Source of the DNA: Saccharopolyspora montiporae
Lineage (GTDB): Bacteria; Actinomycetota; Actinomycetes; Mycobacteriales; Pseudonocardiaceae
Assembly (NCBI RefSeq): GCF_015209505.1
Contig: NZ_JADEYC010000023.1
Coordinates: 61,440-125,439 of the forward strand
DNA length: 64,000 nt
Reading direction: 5' to 3'
Part shown: positions 18,163-27,358 of the stretch, piece after piece
Layout: the number at the start of each line of letters is the position of its first letter
Numbering within the stretch: the first letter of the stretch is position 1
Program-made: the position numbers and the translations under genes
The notes under the pieces: generated by a model
What the model was told of the DNA's origin: nothing
Database searches by the model: none
What the model saw: the letters and a program-made list of their open reading frames with translations, nothing else

Positions 18163-18754
18163 CCAGCAGGTCCTGCCCGGTGCGGACGGTCTGCGGCGTT
18201 GCCCGTGGGGTGCGCGACCCGCCGACTACGCCGAGTACCACGACCGGGAATGGGGACGGCCGCTGCACGGCGAGTCGGCGCTGTTCGAGCGGATCACGCT
18301 GGAGGCGTTCCAGTCCGGGCTGTCCTGGCTGACGATCCTGCGCAAGCGGCCCGCGTTCCGCGACGCGTTCGCCGGTTTCGATCCGGTGCGGGTGGCCGCG
18401 TTCGGCGAGCCGGAGCGGGCGGAGCTGCTCGCCGACGCGCGCATCGTGCGCAACCGGGCCAAGATCGACGCGGCGATCGGCAACGCCCGCGCGGTGCTGG
18501 AGCTGGCCGGCGGACTGGACGAGCTGCTCTGGTCGTTCGCCCCGGACGCTCCGCGCGCCCGCCCGCGGAGCGCGGACGAGGTGCCCGCCACGACCCCGGA
18601 GTCCACGGCGATGGCCCGCGAGCTCAAGCGCCGCGGGTTCGCCTTCGTGGGGCCGACCACCTGCTACGCCCTGATGCAGGCGGTCGGCATGGTCGACGAT
18701 CACCTGCGCGGCTGCTGGCTGGCTCCCGAGGGCCGCGGCGCGCCCCGCGGGTGA
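18155..18754 (+). CDS. tag: DNA-3-methyladenine glycosylase I
   Basis: 199-residue helix-hairpin-helix base-excision enzyme removing 3-methyladenine from DNA. RCPWG near residue 16 and a His in YHDREWG provide two zinc ligands and DDHLRGCW at the C-terminus the other His and Cys, as in E. coli Tag. The catalytic Glu is in LEAFQSGLSW. GTG 18155 has GGGAG at good spacing; GTG 18149 is two codons earlier. The stop codon forms the loop of a transcription terminator. Confidence 0.93.
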   Translation: MPDQQVLPGADGLRRCPWGARPADYAEYHDREWGRPLHGESALFERITLEAFQSGLSWLTILRKRPAFRDAFAGFDPVRVAAFGEPERAELLADARIVRNRAKIDAAIGNARAVLELAGGLDELLWSFAPDAPRARPRSADEVPATTPESTAMARELKRRGFAFVGPTTCYALMQAVGMVDDHLRGCWLAPEGRGAPRG

Positions 18755-18766
18755 TCCCGCGGGGCG
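18741..18766. terminator. Terminator hairpin embedding the tag stop codon
   Basis: CGCCCCGCGGG (18741-18751) and CCCGCGGGGCG (18756-18766) form a perfect 11-bp stem whose four-base loop TGAT contains the tag TGA. It lies between convergent genes and can act in both directions; the enoyl-CoA hydratase relative ends eight bases further on. Confidence 0.8.
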
Positions 18767-18773
18767 GGCGGGC

Positions 18774-19562
18774 TCAGTGGCCGGTGAACTGCGGGGTGCG
18801 CTTGGCGACGAAGGCGGCCGTGGCCTCGCGGTGGTCGTGGGTCTGCGCCGCTTCGCCCTGCGCGCCGGCCTCGACTTCGAGCGCCTCGGTGAGCCCTTCG
18901 GACGCCGCGGCCAGCATGGTCTCCTTGATCCGCGCGTAGGCGCTGGTCGGGCCCGCGGCCATCCGGGTGGCGATCTCGGTGGCGGCCTCCACCGCGGACC
19001 CCTCCGGCACCACGCGGTTGACCATGCCGATGCGCAGCGCTTCCTCGGCCGCGACCGGTTCGGCCAGCAGCAGCATCTCCATGGCCCGGCCGTAGCCGAT
19101 CAGCCGCGGGAGCGTCCAGGAGGCCCCGGTGTCGCTGGACAAGCCGACGTTGGCGAACGCCATCAGGAACTTGGCGTTGTCCGCGGCCACGCGCAGATCG
19201 CTGGCGTAGGCCAGTGAGGCGCCGGCGCCGGCGGCCATCCCGTTGACCGCGGCGATGACCGGTTTGGGCATCGCGGTGATGGCCCGGATCAGCGGGTTGT
19301 AGTGATCCTCGACCGTCTTCATCGGGGCCGGGTCGCCGGAATCCAGCAGGTCGGTGTGCTCCTTGAGGTCCTGGCCCGCGCAGAACGCCTTGCCCGCGCC
19401 GGTGATCACCAGGGAGCGGATCGCGTCGTCGGCGGCGGCTTCGCGCAGCGCCGCGATCAGGTCCTCCTTGAGCTCGACGCTGAGCGAGTTGAATGCCTCC
19501 GGCCGGTTCAGCGTGAGTAGGCGCACACCGTCTGAGTCCTGGGTCAACAGTACGTCGGTCAC
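18774..19562 (-). CDS. Enoyl-CoA hydratase/isomerase (PaaG-like)
   Basis: 262-residue crotonase. The oxyanion-hole segments are KAFCAGQDLKEH and NGMAAGAGASLAYASDL. The catalytic region reads LSSDTGASWTLPRLIGYGRA, which has Asp rather than the two-Glu hydratase pattern and matches PaaG-type 1,2-epoxyphenylacetyl-CoA isomerases or delta3-delta2 enoyl-CoA isomerases better than true hydratases. GTG 19562 has GAGGAG seven bases upstream. No other paa genes are present, so the physiological substrate is open. Confidence 0.88.
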   Translation of the reverse strand: MTDVLLTQDSDGVRLLTLNRPEAFNSLSVELKEDLIAALREAAADDAIRSLVITGAGKAFCAGQDLKEHTDLLDSGDPAPMKTVEDHYNPLIRAITAMPKPVIAAVNGMAAGAGASLAYASDLRVAADNAKFLMAFANVGLSSDTGASWTLPRLIGYGRAMEMLLLAEPVAAEEALRIGMVNRVVPEGSAVEAATEIATRMAAGPTSAYARIKETMLAAASEGLTEALEVEAGAQGEAAQTHDHREATAAFVAKRTPQFTGH

Positions 19563-19951
19563 TTCTCGCTCCTCGCGTTTCGATCTGATCCGGTGCCGCG
19601 ACCCGGTTCGGCATGTCATCCACTGTGGACTTCGCGAGCGGGCTCGCGAATCCCGGGTGGACAGTGTTCCTCCTGGTTGTCGGGCACCTCGGCGATCACC
19701 GCCGCGGTCCGGTCGGCCACCCCGGGTGGCCCGCCGGAACGGGTCTCGCCCGGGGATCGCGGTGATCGTGAGTCCACCGTAAGGGCTTCGGCGTGCGCTG
19801 AGTCTGCCAGCCCGCGGCGGCATTCGACCAGCGCACGGGCGACACAGTTGATCGGTTCGGTTTCGTCCCCGGCTCGGGATGGGGGACAATGGACCGGGGC
19901 CCTGCCTGGTCGCCGCGACCAGCGGGCAAGAGTTCACGGAGGGAGCACGCT
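19563..19951. other. Intergenic region without a recognisable gene
   Basis: Divergent spacer between the crotonase and the DUF3117 gene. Open frames here are extensions of the crotonase frame without domain content. GGAGGGAG just before 19952 is the ribosome site of the next gene. GACAAT near 19885 might be its -10, but I find no matching -35. Confidence 0.4.
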
Positions 19952-20119
19952 ATGGCGGCCATGAAGCCCAGGACCGGAGACGGTCCCCTCGAAGTGACGA
20001 AGGAGGGACGCGGCATCGTGATGCGCGTCCCACTCGAGGGCGGTGGGCGGCTCGTCGTCGAGATGACGCTCGACGAGGCCAAGAACCTGGGCGATGCGCT
20101 GGAGTCGGCCACCGGCTGA
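19952..20119 (+). CDS. DUF3117 small protein (Rv1211-like)
   Basis: 55 residues, too short for many gene callers but unmistakable: MKPRTGDGPLEVTKEGRGIV and the acidic C-terminal helix TLDEAKNLGDALESATG are the DUF3117 signature, almost invariant in actinobacteria. The M. tuberculosis homologue Rv1211 has been described as calmodulin-like; no EF-hand is apparent here. ATG 19952 has a strong GGAGGGAG ribosome site. Position downstream of tag matches mycobacterial order. Confidence 0.93.
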   Translation: MAAMKPRTGDGPLEVTKEGRGIVMRVPLEGGGRLVVEMTLDEAKNLGDALESATG

Positions 20120-20362
20120 GGCCGCCGCGCGGTGCGGGGTGCCGGTCCGGGCGCGATTCCGTGGACTGCACCCCGCCGCGGTCCGGGTGCCCGGATGGAC
20201 CCGGTTCCGGGACCACGGGCGGGTGCCCGAGAATCGATCAGGTGAGCACTGCGGCACGTGCGCCGCGTTCGCCGGGTGCGCACCCAGCGGACCGCCGCGA
20301 AGCGGTTCGAGGTCCGAGGTTTCGAGCGCGCGCGGGCCGGTCCCGCGCAGGAGGGTCATCGC

Positions 20363-21976
20363 GTGTCCGCTTCCGGAGTGTTCCGTTCGTCCCAGTCCTC
20401 CCGCACATCGCAGACCCAGCGCTCCACCCGGCGCACTGAGCCGGAACTGCCGGTGATTCCGACCGATCTGGTCGAAGTGGACGTCGTGGCCTCCTGGCGG
20501 GACGGTCTGCCCGGCGCGATCCCGGTGTTGGAGGGCGCGGACGGTCCGGACCTGACCGAGGCCGCCGAGGCGTTCGGCCTGGACGCGGACGTGTTGCGCG
20601 CGGTGGGCGCCTCGTCCGCGGCGGGAGCGGTCCAGCCGTTCGCGCCGGCCGGTGGGGCCGTCGGGTGGTCGGTCGGCGCCGGAGCCGGTTCCGGGGCCGA
20701 CTGGCGCGGCGCCGGTGCCGGACTCGCCCGCGCGGTGCGCGACCGGCTCGTCGAGGGCGGTGACCCCGGCTCCGAGCTCGGCGATCTGGGCGATGCGCCG
20801 GAGATCGACTACCTGCAGGTCCGGTTGCCCGCGGGCGTGTTGCCCGAATCCGTGGACGCGCTGGTGCTGGGGCTGTCGCTGGGCGCCTACCGGTTCCGGG
20901 TCACCGCCGAGCCGTCCCCGGCCCGGCTGCGCAAGGTGCTGCTGGTCGCGCCGGAGGGTGCCGACCAGGCGGCGCTGCGCGAGCGGGCGGGACGGGCGCG
21001 CGTGCTGGCCTCGGCCACCTCGCTGGCGCGCGACCTGGCCAACGCGCCGTCGAACGTGAAGGATCCCGACTGGCTGACCTCCCGCGCCGCCGAGCTCGCC
21101 GAGCGGACCCCCGGGCTCGACGCCGTCGTCCGGGACGAGAAATGGCTCACCGAGCACGGTTTCGGCGGTGTGCTCGCCGTCGGCGGCGGGTCCGCGCGGC
21201 CCCCGCGGCTGCTGGAGCTGTCCTACGGTCCGGCCGACGCGCGCGGCGGGCACCTGGTGCTGGTGGGCAAGGGGATCACCTTCGACACCGGCGGTATCTC
21301 GCTGAAACCGGCCGACGGCATGCACCTGATGCGCACCGACATGGCGGGCGGTGCCGCGGTCATCGGCGCCCTGCTGGCGATCGCGCACCTCCAGCTGCCG
21401 GTCCGGGTGACCGGTCTGGTGCCCGCTGCCGAGAACCACGTCTCCGGCAGCGCCTACCGGCCCGGAGACGTGGTGCGCCACCGCGGCGGCACGACCACCG
21501 AGGTGGCCAACACCGACGCCGAGGGGCGGATGGTGCTGGCCGATGCGCTCGCCTACGCGGCCGAGACGCTCGATCCCGAGCTGGTCGTGGATGTGGCCAC
21601 GTTGACCGGGGCGATGAAGGTCGCGCTGGGCCTGCGCACCGGGGGCGTGTTCGCCAGCGAACCGGAACTGGCCGAGCGGATCCGCACCGCGGGGGCGAGC
21701 ACCGGGGAACGGTGGTGGGAGATGCCACTGCTGGCCGACCACGAACCCGACGTGCGCGGCGAGCAGGCCGATCTCAAGCAGGCCCCGTCCGGTCCCGGCG
21801 CGGTCGGTGCCGCCCTGTTCCTGCGCGAGTTCACCGCCGGGCTGCCGTGGGCGCACCTGGACATCGCGGGACCGGCTCGCGCCGAGCAGGACTACGCCGA
21901 GGTGGTGTCCGGGGCGACCGGGTTCGCCGCGCGCACCCTCGTCGAGCTGGCCGCGGACCTCGCCCGGGCGGAGTGA
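20363..21976 (+). CDS. pepA: Leucyl aminopeptidase (M17)
   Basis: 537-residue cytosolic dizinc aminopeptidase. Metal and catalytic residues lie in GKGITFDTGGISLKPADGMH (Lys and Asp) and in the family signature NTDAEGRMVLADAL (Asp, Glu, Arg). The N-terminal macro-like domain covers about residues 30-200. GTG 20363 has GGAGGG eight bases upstream; the frame stays open further upstream but the extra residues are not family sequence. The first about 30 residues are Ser/Thr/Arg-rich and probably disordered. Its TGA overlaps the GTG of the following transporter. Confidence 0.94.
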   Translation: MSASGVFRSSQSSRTSQTQRSTRRTEPELPVIPTDLVEVDVVASWRDGLPGAIPVLEGADGPDLTEAAEAFGLDADVLRAVGASSAAGAVQPFAPAGGAVGWSVGAGAGSGADWRGAGAGLARAVRDRLVEGGDPGSELGDLGDAPEIDYLQVRLPAGVLPESVDALVLGLSLGAYRFRVTAEPSPARLRKVLLVAPEGADQAALRERAGRARVLASATSLARDLANAPSNVKDPDWLTSRAAELAERTPGLDAVVRDEKWLTEHGFGGVLAVGGGSARPPRLLELSYGPADARGGHLVLVGKGITFDTGGISLKPADGMHLMRTDMAGGAAVIGALLAIAHLQLPVRVTGLVPAAENHVSGSAYRPGDVVRHRGGTTTEVANTDAEGRMVLADALAYAAETLDPELVVDVATLTGAMKVALGLRTGGVFASEPELAERIRTAGASTGERWWEMPLLADHEPDVRGEQADLKQAPSGPGAVGAALFLREFTAGLPWAHLDIAGPARAEQDYAEVVSGATGFAARTLVELAADLARAE

Positions 21977-23169
21977 TCGCCGTCGCTGCGGCACGGACCC
22001 GTCGCATCCGGATTTCGCTGGTCGTCGGCGCGCTGGCGCTGTTCGCGCTGCTCTACGCGCCCCAGCCGGTGCTGCCGCAGATCGCGGAGTCGTTCGCGCT
22101 GAGCCCGGGCACCGCCGCGCTGCTGGTGTCCGCGGCGACGCTGGGCCTGGCCGTCGCGGCGGTCCCGCTGGGCACGCTGTCCGAAGCGCTCGGCAGGCGC
22201 CGCACGATGATCGCCTCGCTGGTCAGCGCCGAGCTGCTCGGCCTGGTGCTGCCCTGGGTGCGGGCGTTCTGGCTGCTGGTGGGGCTGCGGCTGGTGCAGG
22301 GCGTGCTGATCGCCGGCCTGGCGGCGGTGGCGGTGGCCTACCTGGTCGCCGAGACCGGGGCGGCCGCGATGGGCACGACCATGGGCCTGTACGTCGCGGG
22401 CACGACCCTGGGCGGGATGACCGGCAGGCTGCTCGGCGGTATCGCCGGGGACGTGCTGGGTTGGCACGGCGGTCTGCTGGCGGTGGCGCTGCTCGGTGCG
22501 GTGTGCACGGTGCTGTTCGTGCTGCTGCTACCGGCCGAGCGCGGCCACCGGCGCCAGCAGCTGCGCTGGCGGCCGTTGCTGCGCGGTCTCGCCGCGGCGC
22601 TGCGCGACCCGGTGCTCTACGCGCCATTCCTGGTGGCGGCACTGGGCATGGGGGCGTTCGTCGCGGTGTACAACGTGCTGGTGTTCCGGCTGACCGGACC
22701 GCCGTTGCTGGTGCCGCCGGCGCTGGCAGCGCTCGCCTTCTTGGCCTACGCGGCCGGCACGGTCACCGCCCCGCTGGCCGGTCGGCTCGCCGACGCCCGC
22801 GGCCGGGTGCCGGTGCTGCTCGCCGCACTGGGGGTGGCGCTGCTGGGACTGGCGCTGATGTTGGCCGCGCAGTTCGCGCTGATCGTGCTGGGCCTGGTGG
22901 TGTTCACCGGCGGGTTCTTCGGCGCGCACTCGGTGGCCAGCGGCTGGGTCGGCGTCCGGGCGTCCCCGGACGCTCGCGGGCAGGCGTCGGCCGTCTACCA
23001 GTTCGCCTACTACGGCGGCAGCAGCGTGGGCGGCGTGCTCGGCGGACTCGCCTACGGGGCCTGGGGCTGGACCGGGATGACCGCCGTGCTGACCTGCTGG
23101 TTCGTCATCGCCGGGATCGGTGTGCTGCTCGCCCGCGGCGGATCCGGTCAGGTGGTGTCCGGGTCGTAG
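21973..23169 (+). CDS. MFS transporter (YnfM/arabinose-efflux-like)
   Basis: 398-residue major facilitator with about 12 membrane helices. The helix 2-3 loop carries the MFS signature as [13 protein letters not shown], and the helix 1 segment [20 protein letters not shown] is typical of the YnfM/CynX-like drug-efflux group. The start is a GTG overlapping the pepA stop with GGCGGAG upstream, so the two are cotranscribed, which might suggest export of peptides or amino acids; that is speculation. The 3' end overlaps convergent tatB by 22 bases. Confidence 0.88.
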   Translation: MIAVAAARTRRIRISLVVGALALFALLYAPQPVLPQIAESFALSPGTAALLVSAATLGLAVAAVPLGTLSEALGRRRTMIASLVSAELLGLVLPWVRAFWLLVGLRLVQGVLIAGLAAVAVAYLVAETGAAAMGTTMGLYVAGTTLGGMTGRLLGGIAGDVLGWHGGLLAVALLGAVCTVLFVLLLPAERGHRRQQLRWRPLLRGLAAALRDPVLYAPFLVAALGMGAFVAVYNVLVFRLTGPPLLVPPALAALAFLAYAAGTVTAPLAGRLADARGRVPVLLAALGVALLGLALMLAAQFALIVLGLVVFTGGFFGAHSVASGWVGVRASPDARGQASAVYQFAYYGGSSVGGVLGGLAYGAWGWTGMTAVLTCWFVIAGIGVLLARGGSGQVVSGS

Positions 23170-23543
23170 GGCGGGCGCTCGCCGGGCTCCAGCGGGCGGA
23201 GCGGCGGAGCGCCGGTCGCGGGGTTGCTGCCCTTCTTCGCGTGGCCGTTGCCGATGGGCGGTTCGTCGAGCGGGTTCTGCCCGTCGAACAGGTGGTTCTT
23301 GACCGCGGTGCGCGGGTTGAAGTTGCGCATGCCGCGCAGCTCTTCGAGTGGTTTGCGCAGCTCATCGAACTCGGGGCCGATCTCGGAGCGGATCTGCTGC
23401 TGGGCACCGGTCACGTAGTCCTTGACCTGGCGGATCGTGCGCCCCAGCCACGCAGCGCTCTCCGGTAGCCGCTCCGGCCCCAGCAGGAACAGCCCGGCCA
23501 GGGCGAGGATGAACAGCTCCGGCCAGCCGATGCTATCGAACAT
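23148..23543 (-). CDS. tatB: Twin-arginine translocase subunit TatB
   Basis: 131 residues: N-terminal membrane helix ([20 protein letters not shown], residues 2-21), the hinge with conserved Pro ([20 protein letters not shown]) starting the amphipathic helix, and a variable Pro/Gly-rich tail. TatB with TatC receives RR-signal substrates such as the binding protein at the left edge of this window. It lies after htrA on the same strand, the order sigE-rseA-htrA-tatB known from mycobacteria. tatA and tatC are not here. Confidence 0.93.
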   Translation of the reverse strand: MFDSIGWPELFILALAGLFLLGPERLPESAAWLGRTIRQVKDYVTGAQQQIRSEIGPEFDELRKPLEELRGMRNFNPRTAVKNHLFDGQNPLDEPPIGNGHAKKGSNPATGAPPLRPLEPGERPPYDPDTT

Positions 23544-23577
23544 CCGCGACTACCTCCGGTCCTCACCGTCCCCGGGC

Positions 23578-23597
23578 CGGTGCCGCTACCGGCACCG
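23578..23597 (-). terminator. Small hairpin between htrA and tatB
   Basis: CGGTGCCG and CGGCACCG form an 8-bp stem with a CTAC loop, located 79 bases after the htrA stop and 35 bases before tatB. It may end the htrA transcript or shape the tatB leader. Confidence 0.4.
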
Positions 23598-23675
23598 CCG
23601 ACACGCCGTCAGGGTACCGATCCGCTCCGCGCAGTGGGGCAGCAACCTCGTTCTTCCCCGAGCGCGTGCGCGGGG

Positions 23676-25349
23676 TCACCGCAGGGTGGCGTCCAGCACC
23701 AGTTCGCGGCCCTGGCGGACCACGGTGATCGGCACCTGCTCGCCGATCCGGTGCCGGTCCACGGCGACGATCAGCTCGTCGGCGCTGTGCACGTCCCGGT
23801 CGCCGACCTTGATGACCACATCGCCCTCGGCGATGCCCGCACCGGCGGCCGCGCTGCCGTCCCGCACGTTCTGCACCTGGGCACCGTCGGCGAGCCCGTC
23901 ACTGACCGATTTCGCGTTGACCCCGAGGTCGGCGTGCTGCGCCTGGCCCGTGCGGATCAGCTCCTCGGCGATGCGCCGCGCGTCGTCGATCGGGATGGCG
24001 AACCCGAGGCCGATCGACCCGCCCTCGCCCTCCTCGCCGGAACCGAGCGTGCGGATCGCGCTGTTGATGCCGACGACCGCGCCGTTGCCGTCCACCAGCG
24101 CGCCGCCCGAGTTGCCGGGGTTGATCGCCGCGTCGGTCTGGATGGCATCGATGACCGCGTTCGTGTCGGTGCCCTCCCCGGCCAGCCGCAGCGGCCGGTT
24201 GACCGAGCTGATGATCCCGGTCGTGACCGTGCCCTGCAGGCCCAGCGGAGACCCGACCGCGACCACCTGATCGCCCACCGAGAGGTCGTCCGAGCCGCCC
24301 AGCTGGGCCACGGTGGGGTTGGCGATGTCCACCTTGATCACCGCCAGGTCGGTCTTCACATCGCGTCCCACCACGCGGGCCGGAGCCCGGGTGCCGTCGT
24401 GGAACACCGCGGAGACCTGGGCGTCCGGGGTGTCGGCCGCCATGGACACCACGTGGTTGTTGGTGATCACGTAGCCGTCGCCGTCGACGACCACACCGGA
24501 ACCGGTGCCGCCCTGCCCGCCGATGCGGACCTCGACGGAGACCACGGCGGGCACGATCTGCTGGGCGACCGAGGCGGCGGTGCCCTGCGGCCGGTCGCCG
24601 CCCGGCTGCACCTCGGACAGCGTCACGTCCGGGTTGACCAGCGGGTTCCCCTCCTCGGCGGTGACCCGCCCGATGAACCCGCCGCCGAGCCCGACCAGCA
24701 CCGCGACCGCACCGAGCGCGGCCAGCGCGCGGGGCTGGACCCGCTTGCCGAACAGCACTTCCCGCGCGCTGAGCAGCCGCCCGCGCGGCCGGTCATCGGG
24801 ATCGGCGTCCGGTGCCTCGGACAGCGCGGGCGGTCCGATGACCGCGCCCGCTGCCGGATCGCGCCACCCGCTGCGCCCCTCCGCCGACCAGAAGACCTGG
24901 TCCGCGCCGGACTGCGGGCCATCGGGTGCGTCGCCGGGGGCGCGCTGCAGCGGTTCCCGGTCCTCGGGTGAGCGGCTGAACGCTTGGGCGAGTGATTCCG
25001 GCGGAGGCGGCTGCTGCTGCAGGCGGTCCTTCCGCTGCGCCGCGCCGCCCTGGTCGCGCGCGGGGTCGAAGCTGCCGGTCACGTCGTCCGGTCGACCGAA
25101 CACGGCGTGCTGCGCGGGGTCGACGTCCGGGCGCTCCAGCGGGCGGGGTTGCAGCCGGCCCGGCTCCTGCTCCGCCTCGCCGCGCCAGTCCTGCCCGGCG
25201 GCCCGCTCTCGCCCAGAATCCGGCTCGTGCCCAGAATCCGGCTCGTGCCCAGGATCCCGGTCGTGCCCAGGATCCCCGGGCTGCTGGCCGTCGTGCGGCC
25301 GTCGGCCGGGGTCGCCACCCCGTTCCGGCGTTCCTGGCTGCTCGTTCAT
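23676..25349 (-). CDS. htrA: HtrA/DegP-type serine protease, membrane-anchored
   Basis: 557-residue envelope quality-control protease. A long, charged, Pro/Gln-rich cytoplasmic N-terminus (about 1-195, with an imperfect six-residue repeat HEPDSG/HDRDPG) precedes one membrane helix (about 205-222, AVAVLVGLGGGFIG). The trypsin-like domain has His in NNHVVS, Asp in KTDLAVIKVD and Ser in GNSGGALV; one PDZ domain ends the protein. ATG 25349 has GGGGAG upstream. Downstream of rseA and upstream of tatB, it is the expected effector of the SigE envelope-stress system; homologues in mycobacteria interact with or degrade RseA. Confidence 0.93.
   Translation of the reverse strand: MNEQPGTPERGGDPGRRPHDGQQPGDPGHDRDPGHEPDSGHEPDSGRERAAGQDWRGEAEQEPGRLQPRPLERPDVDPAQHAVFGRPDDVTGSFDPARDQGGAAQRKDRLQQQPPPPESLAQAFSRSPEDREPLQRAPGDAPDGPQSGADQVFWSAEGRSGWRDPAAGAVIGPPALSEAPDADPDDRPRGRLLSAREVLFGKRVQPRALAALGAVAVLVGLGGGFIGRVTAEEGNPLVNPDVTLSEVQPGGDRPQGTAASVAQQIVPAVVSVEVRIGGQGGTGSGVVVDGDGYVITNNHVVSMAADTPDAQVSAVFHDGTRAPARVVGRDVKTDLAVIKVDIANPTVAQLGGSDDLSVGDQVVAVGSPLGLQGTVTTGIISSVNRPLRLAGEGTDTNAVIDAIQTDAAINPGNSGGALVDGNGAVVGINSAIRTLGSGEEGEGGSIGLGFAIPIDDARRIAEELIRTGQAQHADLGVNAKSVSDGLADGAQVQNVRDGSAAAGAGIAEGDVVIKVGDRDVHSADELIVAVDRHRIGEQVPITVVRQGRELVLDATLR
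25211..25282. repeat. 18-bp tandem repeat inside htrA
   Basis: GCCCAGAATCCGGCTCGT occurs twice identically (25211-25246), then as GCCCAGGATCCCGGTCGT and a partial fourth copy. On the minus strand it encodes the repeats HEPDSG, HEPDSG and HDRDPG in the disordered N-terminus. Two identical copies imply recent slippage, so length may vary between strains. Confidence 0.85.
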
Positions 25350-25522
25350 CGCTCCCCGGGCACGTGGTCGCCGACTCGTCCATCCGAGTGGATCACATGG
25401 ACGCCGGGTGCGCGGTACCGGCACCGGACGTCACCACCGATCGGGGCCCATCCTGCCGGACGGGGGGTGAAGTCCGCGTTGGCCGACGCGAGACGTGGGG
25501 GAGAGGTCGACGCGCGGGGGGG

Positions 25523-26371
25523 TCAGCGCTGCGGCTGGAGGCCGGCGATGCCCGGGAGCGAGGGACTCGTGCCGGGCAGCAGCGCGGCGACGCGGGGGTC
25601 GTGCGGGACGGAGATCTCGTCGTCGGCCGCGGAGTCCGGGGAGGCGCTGCTCGTCGCATCGTCGGCGCCCGTGGTGTTCGGCGCGGGGTTGCGCTCCGCG
25701 GAGGCGGGCAGCACGGTGCTGTCCGAGAACTCGCCGGGGTAATCGGTGCTGGTGGGCTGGACCGACTGGTCGGTGGGCAGGTTGATGAAGGCGAGCGCGC
25801 CGAGGACCAGGCTGGAGAAGACCACGCCCGCGCCTTGCCGGGTGCGGCGGCTGAGCCCGTGCGGTCGCTGGTCTGCCGCACTGGGCCGGTCTGCCGCACT
25901 GGGTCGGTCCGCTGCGTCGGGTCGGTCCGCGGTGGTCGGTGGGGCCGTACCTGCGGGGTCGCCGAATGGGGCGACGCTGCCCAGCGGCTGGCGACCGCCG
26001 CCGAGCGGGGTGCTCGATCCCAGGACGGGACCGGAGCCGAAGCGCTGCGCACCGCTGCCCGGTGTCGCGGTGACCAGGCGGCCGTCCTCGGTGAGCGCGA
26101 GCTCCTCGGGCTGGCCGGGCAGCTCCGCGCTGGACGGGATGGATTGCAGGGCTTGCAGCAGGGTGGGGGAGATCGACGGTGCCTGCGCCTCCTGCACCGC
26201 GGCACGGGCCTGCCGCTGGGCGGTGGCATCCGCGGCGCACGCGGGGCAACGGGCGAGATGAGCCGCTGCGCGGTCATGGGCGTGCGCGCCGAGTTCTCCG
26301 TCGACGAACGCCACGATCGCGTCCAGCGCGAGGTGCTGCTCCGGCAGACCCCACCCGCGCAAAACCGTCAT
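25523..26371 (-). CDS. rseA: Anti-sigma factor RseA (ZAS family)
   Basis: 282 residues. The N-terminal zinc anti-sigma domain carries HxxxCxxC as His38, Cys42, Cys45 within [12 protein letters not shown], with an upstream His at 32 or 13 likely completing the site. A long linker contains low-complexity ADRPSA repeats (about 165-190) and a single membrane helix (about 200-220, [15 protein letters not shown]) suggests an anchored factor with an extracytoplasmic C-terminus. The ATG overlaps the sigE stop by four bases. It should hold SigE inactive until stress. Confidence 0.9.
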   Translation of the reverse strand: MTVLRGWGLPEQHLALDAIVAFVDGELGAHAHDRAAAHLARCPACAADATAQRQARAAVQEAQAPSISPTLLQALQSIPSSAELPGQPEELALTEDGRLVTATPGSGAQRFGSGPVLGSSTPLGGGRQPLGSVAPFGDPAGTAPPTTADRPDAADRPSAADRPSAADQRPHGLSRRTRQGAGVVFSSLVLGALAFINLPTDQSVQPTSTDYPGEFSDSTVLPASAERNPAPNTTGADDATSSASPDSAADDEISVPHDPRVAALLPGTSPSLPGIAGLQPQR

Positions 26372-26994
26372 TTCGCCCGAACCTCCTGGGTGTCGGCTCG
26401 TCTTGCCTCCAGTTCGGCCTTCAGCATCTGCCTGCCGCGGTGGATCCTGCTGCGCACGGTACCCAGTTTCACGCCGAGCGTCGCTCCGATCTCCTCGTAG
26501 GAGAGCCCTTCGACGTCGCAGAGCACCACGGTGGCGCGGAATTCCGGCGGGAGCTGGTCCAGTGCGGCCTGCAGGTCCGGGTCCAGGTGGGTGTCCTGGA
26601 AGACCTGCTCCGGGCTGGGGCCGCTGCTGGGCAGCCGGTCCGTGTCGTCCGGCAGTCCCTCCATCCGCAGGCGGGTGCGGCGGCGCGCCATGTCCAGGAA
26701 CAGGTTGGTGGTGATCCGGTGCAGCCACCCCTCGAACGTCCCCGGCTTGTACGTGGCGAGGTTGCGGAACACCCGGATGAACGTCTCCTGGGTGAGGTCC
26801 TCGGCGTCGTGCTTGTTCCCCGCCAGCCGGTAGGCCAATCGGTAGATGCGGTCCGCGTGCTGGCGCACGACCTCGTCCCAGGACGGAGGAGTCCAGTTGC
26901 TCTGCTCCTCGGCGGGGGAGATGTCGCGCACCGCTTCGTGTCCGGTACCACCGGTTGCGGTGCTGCGGGTCACACTCATCGGCTGTGTTGCCAT
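26368..26994 (-). CDS. sigE: ECF sigma factor SigE
   Basis: 208 residues from ATG 26994. Region 2 is [24 protein letters not shown] (here [20 protein letters not shown]) through [17 protein letters not shown] and [13 protein letters not shown]. Region 4 is [20 protein letters not shown] and [15 protein letters not shown]. Synteny with O-methyltransferase, rseA, htrA and tatB identifies it as SigE. Three starts are possible: GTG 27009 (ribosome site too close), ATG 26994 (AGGAGG 14 bases upstream) and ATG 26979. Alternative SigE isoforms are known in mycobacteria. A SigE-type promoter lies upstream, implying autoregulation. Confidence 0.95.
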   Translation of the reverse strand: MATQPMSVTRSTATGGTGHEAVRDISPAEEQSNWTPPSWDEVVRQHADRIYRLAYRLAGNKHDAEDLTQETFIRVFRNLATYKPGTFEGWLHRITTNLFLDMARRRTRLRMEGLPDDTDRLPSSGPSPEQVFQDTHLDPDLQAALDQLPPEFRATVVLCDVEGLSYEEIGATLGVKLGTVRSRIHRGRQMLKAELEARRADTQEVRAK

Positions 26995-27032
26995 CGGGCG
27001 AAAAGCCACCTCCTGCGGGTCGCACCATTCAG

Positions 27033-27059
27033 AACGTCCGAGTGGGCGCAGTTGTTCCC
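27033..27059 (-). promoter_or_regulatory. SigE-type ECF promoter before sigE
   Basis: On the minus strand GGGAAC (27059-27054) is followed after 18 bases by GTT (27035-27033), with CGTT also readable at one base less. This matches the GGAAC / GTT consensus of SigE/SigH-class ECF promoters. Transcription would start near 27026, giving a leader of about 30 bases with AGGAGG. Confidence 0.72.
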
Positions 27060-27358
27060 GGCCGCCGCCTCCCGGAAACGGGAGACGGATCCCTTCATGA
27101 CGTCCCTACTCTCGTCCATGCTGGTGAGGTGGCCATAAATACCGGCTGAGAACACGCTGAGAGCTTGTCCGGCGGGTTCGGCGAGGCTCCGGAACCCGCG
27201 CTGTGCGCAGGCATGGTGACGCGGTGTCGCCAGAGCCCCGGTCCATACCTCCGTGCAGGGGATGTCATCGCCCGTTCGCGTAATGATCGGAAACGGGGGC
27301 CTAACGATGTTGGCGTATGGCATCCCCGGCGAGTCGGGCACCGCTAGCCTTGCTCGCC

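Noticed and set aside
20290..20310. tRNA-like T-loop (GGTTCGA) near 20297
   Set aside because: No acceptor or anticodon stem can be formed around it; a chance match in GC-rich DNA. The GGTTCGA near 17270 fails for the same reason.
19934..21994. Long minus-strand open frame opposite pepA
   Set aside because: High third-position GC keeps the antisense frame open; its product is His/Gln/Gly/Arg-rich low-complexity sequence without domains, while the plus strand encodes a complete M17 peptidase. The same applies to other long antisense frames, such as those opposite narG, typA, the patatin gene and the binding-protein genes.
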